Positions 1-9,252 of a stretch of 64,000 bases of DNA are shown piece by piece. The notes below the pieces were generated by a model, which saw only the letters and a list, made by a program, of their open reading frames with translations, searched no databases and had not been told where the DNA came from. How positions within the stretch are numbered: position 1 is the stretch's first letter; the number at the start of each line of letters is the position of its first letter. The stretch is from JAXMAF01 sp046350555 (lineage in GTDB: Bacteria > Planctomycetota > Phycisphaerae > Phycisphaerales > SM1A02), in assembly GCA_046350555.1 (NCBI GenBank), contig JAXMAF010000017.1:51406-115405 (forward strand). The letters are read 5' to 3'. Made by a program: the position numbers and the translations under genes.

Positions 1-555
1 CTTCACGAAGAGCGTGAGCCCGAGCATGAGCGGGATGGTGAGCCCGAAGACGAGCGCGTCGGCGGAGGTGAAGCGCACGTTCCCCGCAAGCAGGTTCTCC
101 TGCGGGAGAAGCGCCGGGAAGTCCTTCGGCGCCGCGGCGGCGACGCCGTTGTTGAAGACCTCCATCCGCGCGCCGCCCCAGAAGAGGCCGATGTTCATGA
201 GCATGAACGACACGCCGATCGCCGAGACGAGCGGCGCCAGCTTCGGCGCCTTGCGCAGGGGCTTGTACGCCAGCCGGTCGATGCACCAGTTGAGCGACCC
301 GCAGAAGCCACCCGCGGCGACGATCATCGCCGCGACGCCGGCGTAGGTCGCAGGCCCGCCGCCAACCTGGAGCCCGAGCGCCCCGACGATCGTCAGCGCG
401 AGGAACCCGCCGAGCATGAAGACGTCGCCGTGCGCGAAGTTGATCAGCTCGATGATGCCATAGACCATCGTGTAGCCGAGCGCAATCAGCGCGATGATCA
501 TTCCATTGGACAGCCCGGTGACGAGCTGCTGGAGGAAGATCTCGGTGGGCGTCAT
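1..555 (-). CDS. livH: LivH-type branched-chain amino acid ABC permease, partial
   Basis: Inner-membrane permease of a branched-chain amino acid (or related amide) ABC importer. The frame is open from an ATG at 555 to the left window edge (185 codons seen), so the C-terminus is missing. The translation starts MTPTEIFLQQLVTGLSNG and contains the family hallmark GYTMVYGIIELINFAHGD near residues 27-44, followed by several hydrophobic segments. It lies downstream of, and in the same direction as, the livJ-type binding protein, so the two probably form an operon whose livM, livG and livF lie outside the window. No strong Shine-Dalgarno is seen. Family assignment is firm; the exact substrate is inferred. 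Confidence 0.93.
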   Translation of the reverse strand, partial: MTPTEIFLQQLVTGLSNGMIIALIALGYTMVYGIIELINFAHGDVFMLGGFLALTIVGALGLQVGGGPATYAGVAAMIVAAGGFCGSLNWCIDRLAYKPLRKAPKLAPLVSAIGVSFMLMNIGLFWGGARMEVFNNGVAAAAPKDFPALLPQENLLAGNVRFTSADALVFGLTIPLMLGLTLFVK

Positions 556-618
556 GGCGGAAGGGGGCGCGACGGAGCGGCGTGCGGGATCGAACCTTGC
601 GTCACGCCGTCGCTCATC

Positions 619-727
619 TCATGCGGATTCCAGCAGACCTCCAGGGGTTCGACCCCCTGCCAACAGCGGTGGCTCGCCGCGGATTTGGGCTGGGTGGGGG
701 CGCGAAGATCAACTGGGACGCGGATCA
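619..727 (+). repeat. TIR element copy G (between livJ and livH)
   Basis: Diverged copy of the dispersed element described at 12337. It keeps the GCGGATTCCAGCAGACC start, the inner GTTCGACCCC and the CAACTGGGACGCGGATCA end. Read on the minus strand, the terminal TGA (727-725) is the stop codon of livJ. It separates livJ from livH within what looks like one operon. Confidence 0.75.
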
Positions 728-2077
728 CTGTCCGAGGATCTTCACGAACTCGAACTTCCCGTCCTTCACCGTGTTGCCGCTCATGGTCTTCAGCGTCGTG
801 TCGCCGTTGGCGTCGAAGGACCACCGGCCCAGGGCGCCTTCGAAGTTCCTCGTGGCCGCGAGGGCGTCGCGGATCGCGGCGCGATCCTTCTTGCCCGCGC
901 GGCGAATGGCGTCGAGCATCACCTTGGCGGCCTCGTAGCCGTACGCCGCATACGCCTCGGGTTCCGCGTTGTAGCGCTTCTTGTAGCCCTCGTAGAACTC
1001 CCTGCCCTTGCCGACGAGCTTGTCCGCGGGCACGCCGCCGAACGTGATGAAGGCGCGATCGTTGACGTTCGACGGCCCTGCCGCCTCGATGAACGCCTTC
1101 TCGAAGCAGCCGTCGGGCACCATGAACTTGACGTCGGCGCCGCCCGTGGCGAGATCCTTGGCGATCTGGCCGGCACCGGTCTGCGTCGTGCCGCCGAAGT
1201 AGACGAGTTGCGGCTTCGTGCCCTTGATCTTGACCACCAGCGACTTGAAGTTCGCGGCCTTGGCGTCGATGCCGTCGGTGCCGACCACGTTCAGGCCGAT
1301 CTTCCGAGCGTGCTGCTCGAAGACGTCGGCGATGCCCTTGCCGTAGAGCTCGCGGTCGTTGAGCACGAAGACATCCTTCACGCCCATCTCCTTGGCCCAC
1401 TCGGCGGCGACGACGCCCTGGATGTCGTCGGTGGGGACGACGCGGAAGAAGTTGATCGCGCCGCTCGGTCGATAGACCATCGGCTCGTTCGGCTCGCCCA
1501 TGCCCGGCTTGGTCAATCCCGGATAGGTGTTCGCCGGGCTCACCATCGCGAGCTTCGCCTCGTTGAGCTTGGGCATCGAGATCTTGGCCGCGCCGGAGTT
1601 GAACGTTCCGATGTAGCCCATCACGTCGGCGTCCTTGACCGCCTTGTCGGCGTTCTGCGCCTCGACCGATGGATCCCAGTTGCCGCGCTGCGGCGAGGCG
1701 TCGTCCCAGTCCTCGTAGACGATCGTGAAGTCGCCGACCTTGCCGCCGAGCTCGTCGATGGCCATGCGGATGCCGTTGACGATCGTGCCCGTCTGGGCGT
1801 TGGCGCTGCCGGTGCGCGGCAGGCTCGAGACGAGCTTGATGACCTTCCCATCGCCGCCCGCGACCGGCGCGCTCGCCGATGCGGCGGGCGCGGACGAAGC
1901 GGTCGAAGGCGCGGCGCCCGTGGCGGACGCCGACCCTGACGTCGCGCCGGCCGTTCCCGCGCCCGCGGGCGCCGCCGGCTTCCTGGCGTCGGATGACGCG
2001 CCTCCGCACCCGGCGCCGAGAAGCACCGAGGCGACCGCGACGAGCGCGACGCCGCGCGAGGCCGCGCTCCGCGGCAT
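725..2077 (-). CDS. livJ: LivJ-like periplasmic binding lipoprotein of ABC importer
   Basis: Substrate-binding protein (Peripla_BP_6 type) of a branched-chain amino acid ABC importer. From the ATG at 2077 it begins MPRSAASR and a hydrophobic stretch ending LLGAGC, a lipoprotein signal with Cys at residue 22, then an Ala/Ser/Gly/Pro-rich linker to about residue 75. The mature part has typical family text (GIRMAIDELGG, SPANTYPGLT, GKGIADVFEQHA). Upstream in-frame ATGs at 2143 and 2137 would add an Arg-rich leader; I prefer 2077 because the signal peptide then has normal length. livH follows on the same strand. The stop codon is supplied by the end of a dispersed repeat (619-727). Confidence 0.9.
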   Translation of the reverse strand: MPRSAASRGVALVAVASVLLGAGCGGASSDARKPAAPAGAGTAGATSGSASATGAAPSTASSAPAASASAPVAGGDGKVIKLVSSLPRTGSANAQTGTIVNGIRMAIDELGGKVGDFTIVYEDWDDASPQRGNWDPSVEAQNADKAVKDADVMGYIGTFNSGAAKISMPKLNEAKLAMVSPANTYPGLTKPGMGEPNEPMVYRPSGAINFFRVVPTDDIQGVVAAEWAKEMGVKDVFVLNDRELYGKGIADVFEQHARKIGLNVVGTDGIDAKAANFKSLVVKIKGTKPQLVYFGGTTQTGAGQIAKDLATGGADVKFMVPDGCFEKAFIEAAGPSNVNDRAFITFGGVPADKLVGKGREFYEGYKKRYNAEPEAYAAYGYEAAKVMLDAIRRAGKKDRAAIRDALAATRNFEGALGRWSFDANGDTTLKTMSGNTVKDGKFEFVKILGQ

Positions 2078-2243
2078 GACGCGACGAAGGGCGAATCGAC
2101 GGGCAAGCGGGTGAACCAACGACGGGCGCGCAGCCATCGGCATCTTCGGACTCCGTGTGCCGCAGCGGACATGCCGCGGCCGTGGCACTATAAAGGATCG
2201 CGCCAAACGTGTCCCGCCCCCGACCGAACCCGCGGATCGCCCG

Positions 2244-2410
2244 TAGCAGCCCGTGGCGAAAGTGCTTCGACGGCGAGGGCGAGCAGGATTTCGCAGATCA
2301 AGGAGCCGCCGCGCAGCCGTATTCCACGGACTCTACGGCAAGCGGCGGCGACGCAGAGATGCGGAATCCTGCTCGTCCGCAGCCCGAATGACTTTCGCCA
2401 CGGGCTGCTA
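2244..2410. repeat. Long imperfect palindrome, MITE-like hairpin
   Basis: The first 20 bases (2244-2263, TAGCAGCCCGTGGCGAAAGT) are exactly the reverse complement of 2391-2410. Inner segments also pair: CGAGCAGGATT with AATCCTGCTCG, and GCCGCCGCGCAGCCGTA imperfectly with the segment just before 2360. The whole 167 bp could fold as one long hairpin with a short loop near 2325. It lies in the 389-bp gap between livJ and the next gene, which holds no other gene. A TATAGT hexamer on the minus strand at 2187-2192 could be a -10 element for livJ, but no good -35 is seen. Confidence 0.8.
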
Positions 2411-2466
2411 GGCCGGCATCGGTCGCCGATCCGCTTCCCGCGTCGCGCCGGCCGCCCTTCGGCGCC

Positions 2467-3150
2467 ATGCCCCCCGCCGCCACACCGATGGACTGGTCGC
2501 TTGCCGACATCGCCGACGCCCTCCACGACGGACTGCGTCGTCGCGAGGAGTCCCTTCGCGTGGAGCAGGCCGTGGTCGGCCTCGACGGGCTCGACGAGCT
2601 GCGGCTCCATCCGATCATCGCCGAGTCGCTGCACGGGGCCGGCTACGGCGTCTTCCGCGAGCGGCGCTATCCGCGCGACCGGGTGCACCCGCGCCGCAGC
2701 GTGGGCGAGCGCTGCGACGGGGTGGTCACGCGCGGCGGCGCTCCGCTCCGCGAGCCGGACCAGCGCGACGACGAACGTACGCTCTTCGATCCGCCCGACG
2801 CCGTGCCGCTCGACGAGGCGTGCTGGCTCGAGGTGAAGACCGTTCCGCAGCACCTCGCCGAAGGGCCGAACGATCGCTACGCGGCCGAGCTGCTCCAGCC
2901 GCTGCGCCGCGACGTGCGGAAGCTCGCCGCCGACCGTGGGATCCGCCACCGCGCGCTCGTGCTCGTGCTCTTCACCGACGATGAGTCGACTGCGCAGCAC
3001 GACCTCGCCGCATGGGAGCGGCAGGCGATCGACCGAGGGTTGAGCTTCGCGCCGCCCTGCGTCCGCCACCTCGCGATCGTCGATCGGATCGGCAACCGAA
3101 CGTGCACCGTCGCGGTCTATGGCGTGAACGCGGCGCCCGAGGACGAGTGA
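2467..3150 (+). CDS. Hypothetical protein with PD-(D/E)XK-like motif
   Basis: Protein of 227 residues that I do not recognise at family level. The centre carries GERCDGVVT (about residues 79-87) followed 40 residues later by CWLEVKTVP, a D...ExK spacing as in PD-(D/E)XK nuclease-fold proteins, with a preceding conserved-looking Glu (HPIIAESLH). The C-terminal half is alpha/beta in character (HRALVLVLFT). There is no signal peptide or membrane segment. The gene stands alone, just downstream of a long hairpin element, with no convincing Shine-Dalgarno at the ATG. Nuclease activity is only inferred from the motif spacing. Confidence 0.6.
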   Translation: MPPAATPMDWSLADIADALHDGLRRREESLRVEQAVVGLDGLDELRLHPIIAESLHGAGYGVFRERRYPRDRVHPRRSVGERCDGVVTRGGAPLREPDQRDDERTLFDPPDAVPLDEACWLEVKTVPQHLAEGPNDRYAAELLQPLRRDVRKLAADRGIRHRALVLVLFTDDESTAQHDLAAWERQAIDRGLSFAPPCVRHLAIVDRIGNRTCTVAVYGVNAAPEDE

Positions 3151-3177
3151 TCGTCGCGTTCGTGGCGCCGTCGCTTT

Positions 3178-4437
3178 TCAGCCGCGGGCGCCGGCCGCGC
3201 GACCGTCGACCAACTGGAGCACGGCCTCCGCGGCCTCCTCGGCCGGATGATGGCCCTCGTACGCCTTGACGATGCGTGCGAGCTCCTCGCTCTGCTGCGC
3301 AAGCCGGCGGCTGTCGCGCAGGAGCTCGCCGGCGGCGTGAACGACCGGACCGGCGCCGCCGGCGTGCGGAACGAACTCGGGACAGATCTCGCGCCCGGCG
3401 ATGATGTTTGGCAGCAGTCGAAACGGGGTGCGCAGCAGGACCTTCGCGCCGAGGACGCTCGCGAGGCTGGTGCGATAGACGCCGATCATCGGCTTGCACT
3501 GCCGCGCCACGTCGAGCGTCACCGTCCCCGAGACGCAGAGCGCCAGATCGCACCAGCGGATCGCCGCGTCGAGCCCCCGCACGCCCGCGCCTGAGGTCAC
3601 CGGAGCGCCCGCCGCGCCTCCCGCGGCGCCGGTCGTCGGCGGAGTCGTCGCGGATGGTTCGGCGCCCTCCAGCTCGCTGCCCGAGATCATGTGCAGGCCC
3701 GTCGGGAAGACGGGCACCTTCCGGCGCACGATCGCGGCGAGCCCCGGATTGGCCGCGACGATGACGCCGGCCATGCCTCCGTGGCGCCCCTGGAGCTCGA
3801 TGAACGCCGCGACGAGCAGGCGGATGTTCCTGGCCACCTCGCTGCTGCGGCTTCCCGGAAGGATGGCGACCTTCGGCCCGCCGCGCGGCAGCGCCGCGGC
3901 GCGCTCCGCGAGGGCCCGCTCGTCGAGGACGCGGTTCAGGACCGGATGGCCGATGAAGCGCGCCGGCACGCCGCGCTCGGTGAACCAGCGCTTCTCGAAC
4001 GGCAGCAGGCAGAGCACGACGCTGGTGAGCTTCTTGAGCTTGCCGAGCCGCCACGCCCCCCACGCCCAGAGCTGCGGCGCCGCGAGATGGACCACCCGCG
4101 CCCCGCGCGCCCGCATGATGCGCGCAATCGGGAAGTTCGCCGCGGGCGAGTCGACCGCGACGTGGCAGACGACGCGGTACTGCGCCGACCAGCGCTTGAT
4201 CCGTGCGACGACGCCGCGCACCGAGGCGGCCTTGCCGACGGCGCCGAGTCCCATCGACCCGTCGTCGCTGGTGCGCTCGACGATCGCCGCCCCGGCCGCC
4301 TCCATGCGCGGCCCGCCGACGGCGTAGACGCGCAGGTCGGGCCGCAGGCGCCGCAGCGCCGCGATGACCGGCGCCGCCAGGGCGTCGCCGCTCGGCTCGA
4401 ACGCCGTGAAGAGGATCGCGGGCGATTGCTCGGCCAC
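3178..4437 (-). CDS. lpxB: Lipid-A-disaccharide synthase LpxB (GT19)
   Basis: Glycosyltransferase that joins UDP-2,3-diacylglucosamine and lipid X into lipid A disaccharide at the inner membrane. Family text is clear: AFEPSGD near the start, PQLWAWG, LPFEKRWF, FIGHPVLN, LPGSRSSEV, SGTVTLDVA, and YRTSL near the C-terminus. The open frame runs back to 4620, but that part is translated repeat (4474-4635), so I place the start at the GTG at 4437 (419 residues, slightly longer than usual). A Gly/Ala/Thr-rich insertion of about 30 residues (GAEPSATTPPTTGAAGG...) sits just before the SGT motif, which is unusual. Its presence implies an LPS-type outer membrane. Confidence 0.88.
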   Translation of the reverse strand: MAEQSPAILFTAFEPSGDALAAPVIAALRRLRPDLRVYAVGGPRMEAAGAAIVERTSDDGSMGLGAVGKAASVRGVVARIKRWSAQYRVVCHVAVDSPAANFPIARIMRARGARVVHLAAPQLWAWGAWRLGKLKKLTSVVLCLLPFEKRWFTERGVPARFIGHPVLNRVLDERALAERAAALPRGGPKVAILPGSRSSEVARNIRLLVAAFIELQGRHGGMAGVIVAANPGLAAIVRRKVPVFPTGLHMISGSELEGAEPSATTPPTTGAAGGAAGAPVTSGAGVRGLDAAIRWCDLALCVSGTVTLDVARQCKPMIGVYRTSLASVLGAKVLLRTPFRLLPNIIAGREICPEFVPHAGGAGPVVHAAGELLRDSRRLAQQSEELARIVKAYEGHHPAEEAAEAVLQLVDGRAAGARG

Positions 4438-4473
4438 CGTGGCGAGAGGATAACGCCTGGCGTGTTCGTGCGC

Positions 4474-4635
4474 ATCACGCGCGTCCCGGTTGATGCTCGC
4501 GTTCCAGCCAACGCAATTCCGTGGTGAGACGCGTTCCAGTTGACTCTCGCGCGCCACCCAACCCAATTCAGCCGTGAGACACCGCTGTGGGCAACAGGGG
4601 TCGAACGCATGGAGGTCCACTGGAATCCGTGTCAG
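4474..4635 (-). repeat. TIR element copy F with duplicated right half
   Basis: Minus-strand copy of the dispersed element. It starts CTGACACGGATTCCAG at 4635 and ends GACGCGCGTGAT at 4474. It is longer than the other copies because the right half (GTCTCAC...GGAATTG...CAACTGGGACGC) occurs twice in tandem. Its first TGA (4634-4632) is the stop of the upstream gene, and its other end lies 37 bp before the lpxB start. Confidence 0.85.
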
Positions 4636-6215
4636 TCATTGAACCGATGATGCTCGACCACCGATCCGACCAGCCGGGCCAGCGGAATGCCGAAGACCTC
4701 CTTGAGCGCCTCGCGCCACTCCTGGCCGCGCTTCACCGCCTCGACCCACGCGGCGAACTGCGCCGGCCGCTCGAGCATCATGGCGTCCACGATGATGCGA
4801 CCGACCGACGGTCCGACGCCCTCCATGCCGAGCGCCGGCGTGCCGACCGCGGGCCCCGGCCAGCCGGGGTCGTGGTAGCCGCTGTTGACGATCCTGGCGA
4901 CGTCGCCCCCGTTGCGCATGAAGTTCATCGCGTCCCGCCGCCGCGCCACCAGCTCGAAGAACTCCGGCGCGGCGCGGGCCGCGAAGTGCTGCGCGAGTCC
5001 CTCGTTGGCCCACGGTGGAAGCCGCAGGGCGCTCACGTGTCGATGGAGCAGGCCGTGCACGAGCTGGGTCGCGAGCCGCACGTGCAGGTCGGGTCCGGAG
5101 CTGCGCGCGAAGGCGACGACCACCACCTTGGCGCCGATGCAGTGGCACATCGCGGTCGCGTCGGGCTTGTCGACCTGAAGGAAGACCCGCTGCTGGAGAC
5201 GGCGGAACTCCGCGCGGTCGGAGGTGATGAAGATCACGATCTTGCCCCACGGATCGGGCGCAGCGCTGCGCGTCGCAAGCGACTTGCGCACGTCGGCCAC
5301 CACCCGTTCGAGCTGCACCGCAAGCTGCGCCGTCTGGGCGCGAGGCAGGTCCGAATAGATGAGCAGGTGCTCCGACTCGACCGGCGCCATCGCGGGGATC
5401 CCCGCCAGCGAGAGAACCGCCTCCGCGTCGTCGCGGAGCAGCTCGACCGCGCCGCGAGCCTCCGACGGCGTGAGCGCCCGCCACGGCGCCGCGGGATAGG
5501 TCCGCCCCTCGGGATCGTCGAGCCGGAGACGGTCGGGATCCGGCGCCGCCTCCGTCGCGGCGCTGCGCGCCGCCTCCTGGCGCGCCGCGGCGATCTGCGG
5601 CTCGACCGCGCGATCGATGGCGCGGGCGCGCCGAAACATCGTCTCGGCGAGGCCGGCGCCGCCCGGCGAGAGCAGCAGCACGCGTCCAAGCGCGACCCAG
5701 TCGCCGGCGTCCTCCGCGTTCATGAGCCGTTGGAAGAGCTGGGCGGTGTCGGCGGGACGCAGATCCGTCCAGCGGCGATAGCCGAAGCTTCCCACGACGC
5801 CGTTGCGGCTCCACGCGGTGACCGTCCCGGTGATCGCCACGCCGTCGGCCAGGCGAACGCGCACGACGAACGGCGCCGCGACTTCCGTCAGTTCCTCGAC
5901 GGATTCCTGGGCCACCGGCACCGACGGCGCGGGCTGCGGCGCCGACTTCCCCGCTGGCTTCGATCCGGGCGCTCCGGCGCTGCTGGCACGATCGGGCGTT
6001 CGTCGATCGGATGCCCCCCCATCGGAGCGGGCTGGATCGGAGCGAACTGGATCGGGGCGAGCCGGATCGGAGCGAACTGGATCGGAGCGAGCTGGATCGG
6101 GGCGCGCCGGATCGACACCCGCGCGATCGAAGGCCGCCCGTTCGACGGCGCAGACCGTTGGCGCGATCCACGTCGCCGTCACCGCGACCGCCAACATGGC
6201 AGCCGTCGTGCTCAT
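4632..6215 (-). CDS. Exported gluzincin-like protein lacking the catalytic Glu
   Basis: Secreted protein of 527 residues. From the ATG at 6215 it has a short signal peptide (MSTTAAMLAVAVTATWIAPTVCA), then a low-complexity tract of seven DPxRS-type five-residue repeats and a Pro/Ala linker. A domain of unknown type (SGTVTAWSRNGVVG region) follows, then a C-terminal metalloprotease-like region with LVHGLLHRH and PPWANEGLAQHFAAR. This matches the peptidase-MA pattern HExxH...NEGxA, except that the Glu is Gly (HGLLH), so peptidase activity is doubtful. The open frame extends upstream to 6908, but without codon or motif support. The stop codon belongs to a repeat element. Confidence 0.75.
   Translation of the reverse strand: MSTTAAMLAVAVTATWIAPTVCAVERAAFDRAGVDPARPDPARSDPVRSDPARPDPVRSDPARSDGGASDRRTPDRASSAGAPGSKPAGKSAPQPAPSVPVAQESVEELTEVAAPFVVRVRLADGVAITGTVTAWSRNGVVGSFGYRRWTDLRPADTAQLFQRLMNAEDAGDWVALGRVLLLSPGGAGLAETMFRRARAIDRAVEPQIAAARQEAARSAATEAAPDPDRLRLDDPEGRTYPAAPWRALTPSEARGAVELLRDDAEAVLSLAGIPAMAPVESEHLLIYSDLPRAQTAQLAVQLERVVADVRKSLATRSAAPDPWGKIVIFITSDRAEFRRLQQRVFLQVDKPDATAMCHCIGAKVVVVAFARSSGPDLHVRLATQLVHGLLHRHVSALRLPPWANEGLAQHFAARAAPEFFELVARRRDAMNFMRNGGDVARIVNSGYHDPGWPGPAVGTPALGMEGVGPSVGRIIVDAMMLERPAQFAAWVEAVKRGQEWREALKEVFGIPLARLVGSVVEHHRFND
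6021..6117. repeat. 15-bp tandem repeat inside an exported-protein gene
   Basis: About six to seven copies of a 15-bp unit built on GGATCGGAGCGAACT, with GGGCGAGCC variants. On the minus strand it encodes the DPARS/DPVRS five-residue repeat just behind the signal peptide of the 4632-6215 gene. Being a multiple of 3, copy-number change would alter length but not frame. Confidence 0.85.
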
Positions 6216-6603
6216 CCGGGAACCTCGAGCGATCCAGCGCCATCGATCGCCGTCGCGGACGATCGCGTCGCGTCGCGTCGTCCCTCGCGCGGTTCGCGCG
6301 ACCCGCGCCATCCGCGGCGGCGACACGATCGTCTCCAGCCACGGCGCACGCCGCATCCGCGGCGCGCGAACCGGGCATGCCACTTGCAGCGAAGTGATGA
6401 ATGGGCCCGCCGCGCGCGCGCGAGGTTCGATCCGAAGGCCGCTACGATTTGTCGGCCCATCGTCTCGATCCGGCGCGATCGCGCGAAGCGGCCGCACGTC
6501 GTCCCGCCTGTCCGCCACTTCACGCACGCACGTCGTCCCGTTCACGGCAAGCACACCTCCACCCTCCGGCACGTCCGCGGCGTGCCCACGCAGGAGCCTT
6601 CGA

Positions 6604-9252
6604 ATGTTCGAGCGTCTCACCGATCGGGCCCGCAAGGTCATGGCCCTGGCCAACCAGGAGGCCCAGCGCTTCAACCACGAGTACATCGGCACGGAGCACA
6701 TCCTGCTGGGTCTCGTGAAGGAAGGGTCCGGTGTCGGCGCCAACGTGCTGAAGAACCTGGACATCGACCTGCGCAAGGTGCGCCTCGAGGTCGAGAAGCT
6801 GGTCAAGAGCGGCCCTGAGATGGTCACGATGGGGAAGCTCCCGCAGACGCCGCGCGCCAAGAAGGTCATCGAATACGCGATCGAGGAGGCGCGCAACCTC
6901 AACCACAACTACGTCGGCACCGAGCACCTGCTGCTGGGCCTGCTGCGCGAGCACGATGGCGTGGCCGCGCAGGTTCTCATGAATCTTGGCCTCAAGCTCG
7001 AGGAAGTGCGCGAGGAGGTGCTGAATCTTCTCGGCGCCGGCGTCGAGAGCGAGGAGACGACCTCGCAGCCCCCGCCGGAGACGCCGGAGCCCCAGGCGTC
7101 CGGAGGCGGCGAGCCGACCGGCGGACCGCAGGCCCGCAACCGCAAGAGCAAGACGCCCGCGCTGGACAGCTTCGGGCGCGACCTCACCGAGCTCGCCCGC
7201 GCCGGCGAGCTCGACCCGGTCATCGGCCGCAAGGACGAGATCGAGCGGCTGGTGCAGATCCTCTGCCGCCGCACGAAGAACAACCCGGTGCTGCTCGGCG
7301 AGGCCGGCGTCGGCAAGACCGCCATCGTCGAGGGGCTGGCGCAGCGCATCATCTCGCAGGACGTTCCCGACATCCTCCACGACCGTCGGCTCGTGGTGCT
7401 CGACCTGGCGATGATGGTCGCCGGCACCAAGTACCGCGGGCAGTTCGAGGAGCGCATCAAGGCGGTCATGAACGAGGTCCGCCGCGCCAAGAACATCATC
7501 CTCTTCATCGACGAGCTGCACACCCTCGTCGGGGCGGGCGGCGCGGAGGGCGCCATCGACGCCTCGAACGTCCTCAAGCCGGCGCTCTCGCGCGGCGAGA
7601 TCCAGTGCATCGGCGCGACCACGTACGACGAGTACCGCAAGTACATCGAGAAGGATGCGGCGCTGGAGCGGCGATTCCAGTCGATCGCCGTCGAGCCACC
7701 GTCGCCCGAGCAGACCGTGGAGATCCTCAAGGGGCTCCGCGAGCGATACGCCTCGCACCACCGCGTGAAGATCACCGACGAGGCGCTGCGCGCCGCCGTC
7801 GAGCTCTCCGGGCGCTACATCCCCGGGCGCGTGCAGCCGGACAAGTCGATCGACGTGATCGACGAGGCCGGCGCGCGGCTCCGGCTCAAGAGCATGACCA
7901 AGCCGCCGGACCTCGCGGATCTCGAGGCCCGGATCGAGCGGCTCTCGATCGAGAAGGACGAGGCGGTCAAGAACGCCGACTACGAGCGCGCGGCCGAGCT
8001 GCGCGACCAGGCGGAGAAGCTGCGCAAGGAGAAGGAGCGGCTCCAGGTCGCGTGGCGCGAGCGCATGAACGAGGTCGACGGCGTCGTCGACGAGAACGTC
8101 ATCGCCGAGGTCGTCTCGAAGATGACCGGTGTTCCGCTGACGCGCCTCGAGAAGGTCGAGTCCGAGCGGCTCCTGCACCTCGAGGACGAGCTGCACAAGT
8201 CCGTCGTGAGCCAGGACGAGGCGGTGAAGGCCGTCGCCCGGGCGATCCGCAAGGCCCGCTCGGGACTGAAGGATCCGCGGCGCCCGATGGGCTCGTTCAT
8301 CTTCATCGGTCCCTCCGGCGTCGGCAAGACGCTCCTCGCGAAGTCGCTCGCCGAGTTCATGTTCGGCAACCCCGACGCGCTCGTCTACCTCGACATGAGC
8401 GAGTACATGGAGAAGCACAACGTCAGCCGACTCATCGGCGCGCCGCCGGGCTACGTCGGATACGAGGAGGGCGGACAGCTCACCGAGCGCATCCGGCGCC
8501 GGCCGTACGCGGTCGTCCTGCTCGACGAGATCGAGAAGGCGCATCCCGACGTCTTCAACATGCTGCTTCAGATCATGGAGGAGGGTCGTCTCACGGACAG
8601 CTTCGGCCGCCACGTGGACTTCAAGAACACGATCCTCATCATGACCAGCAACATCGGCGCGGACCTCATCAAGGGCGGCGCCAACTTCGGCTTCACGCCG
8701 CGCGAGGAGGTTCGCGACTACGAGAAGATGAAGAAGCAGCTCAACTCCGAGGTCGAGAAGTTCTTCCGGCCGGAGTTCATCAACCGCCTCGACGAGACGA
8801 TCGTCTTCCGTCCGCTCGTGAAGGAGGATCTCAACAAGATCATCGAGATCGAGCTCTCGAAGGTGCGCAAGCGACTCGGCGAGAAGGGCATGAAGCTCGA
8901 CCTGGACCAGACCGCCAAGGACTTCCTGATCGACCGTGGCTACAACCCCGACTTCGGCGCGCGTCCGCTGCGCCGGGCGATCGGGCAGTTCATCGAGGAC
9001 CCGCTCGCCGAGTCGCTGCTGAGCGGCGAGTTCACGTCGGGCGACCTGATCGTCGTGGTGCGCAAGCCGGAGGCGGAGAACCTCTTCTTCGAGGTGAAGA
9101 AGCTCGACGCGGCCGCGCCAACGCCGCCGCCGTCGGAGCCGGCCGCGCGCCCGCGAAGACGGGCTGACGACGCGACCGGCCGACGCCGGTTCGACGCCGC
9201 GACCGCCGTCGCGCGGCGCCGCGCCCGCAGCCGTCCAGGATCCCTCCGATGA
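6604..9252 (+). CDS. clpC: ATP-dependent Clp protease ATP-binding subunit ClpC
   Basis: Hsp100 unfoldase that feeds substrates to ClpP in the cytoplasm. It is 882 residues and full length: two Clp-N repeats (residues 1-150, MFERLTDRARKVMALANQEA start), a Gln/Pro/Gly-rich linker, AAA domain 1 with Walker A GEAGVGKT near residue 232, a coiled middle domain containing a UVR-type segment (NADYERAAELRDQAEKL), and AAA domain 2 with GPSGVGKT near residue 569. A C-terminal Arg-rich extension follows the usual end. The ATG at 6604 is fixed by the family N-terminus. The stop overlaps the next gene (ATGA at 9249-9252), which suggests translational coupling. Confidence 0.97.
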   Translation: MFERLTDRARKVMALANQEAQRFNHEYIGTEHILLGLVKEGSGVGANVLKNLDIDLRKVRLEVEKLVKSGPEMVTMGKLPQTPRAKKVIEYAIEEARNLNHNYVGTEHLLLGLLREHDGVAAQVLMNLGLKLEEVREEVLNLLGAGVESEETTSQPPPETPEPQASGGGEPTGGPQARNRKSKTPALDSFGRDLTELARAGELDPVIGRKDEIERLVQILCRRTKNNPVLLGEAGVGKTAIVEGLAQRIISQDVPDILHDRRLVVLDLAMMVAGTKYRGQFEERIKAVMNEVRRAKNIILFIDELHTLVGAGGAEGAIDASNVLKPALSRGEIQCIGATTYDEYRKYIEKDAALERRFQSIAVEPPSPEQTVEILKGLRERYASHHRVKITDEALRAAVELSGRYIPGRVQPDKSIDVIDEAGARLRLKSMTKPPDLADLEARIERLSIEKDEAVKNADYERAAELRDQAEKLRKEKERLQVAWRERMNEVDGVVDENVIAEVVSKMTGVPLTRLEKVESERLLHLEDELHKSVVSQDEAVKAVARAIRKARSGLKDPRRPMGSFIFIGPSGVGKTLLAKSLAEFMFGNPDALVYLDMSEYMEKHNVSRLIGAPPGYVGYEEGGQLTERIRRRPYAVVLLDEIEKAHPDVFNMLLQIMEEGRLTDSFGRHVDFKNTILIMTSNIGADLIKGGANFGFTPREEVRDYEKMKKQLNSEVEKFFRPEFINRLDETIVFRPLVKEDLNKIIEIELSKVRKRLGEKGMKLDLDQTAKDFLIDRGYNPDFGARPLRRAIGQFIEDPLAESLLSGEFTSGDLIVVVRKPEAENLFFEVKKLDAAAPTPPPSEPAARPRRRADDATGRRRFDAATAVARRRARSRPGSLR

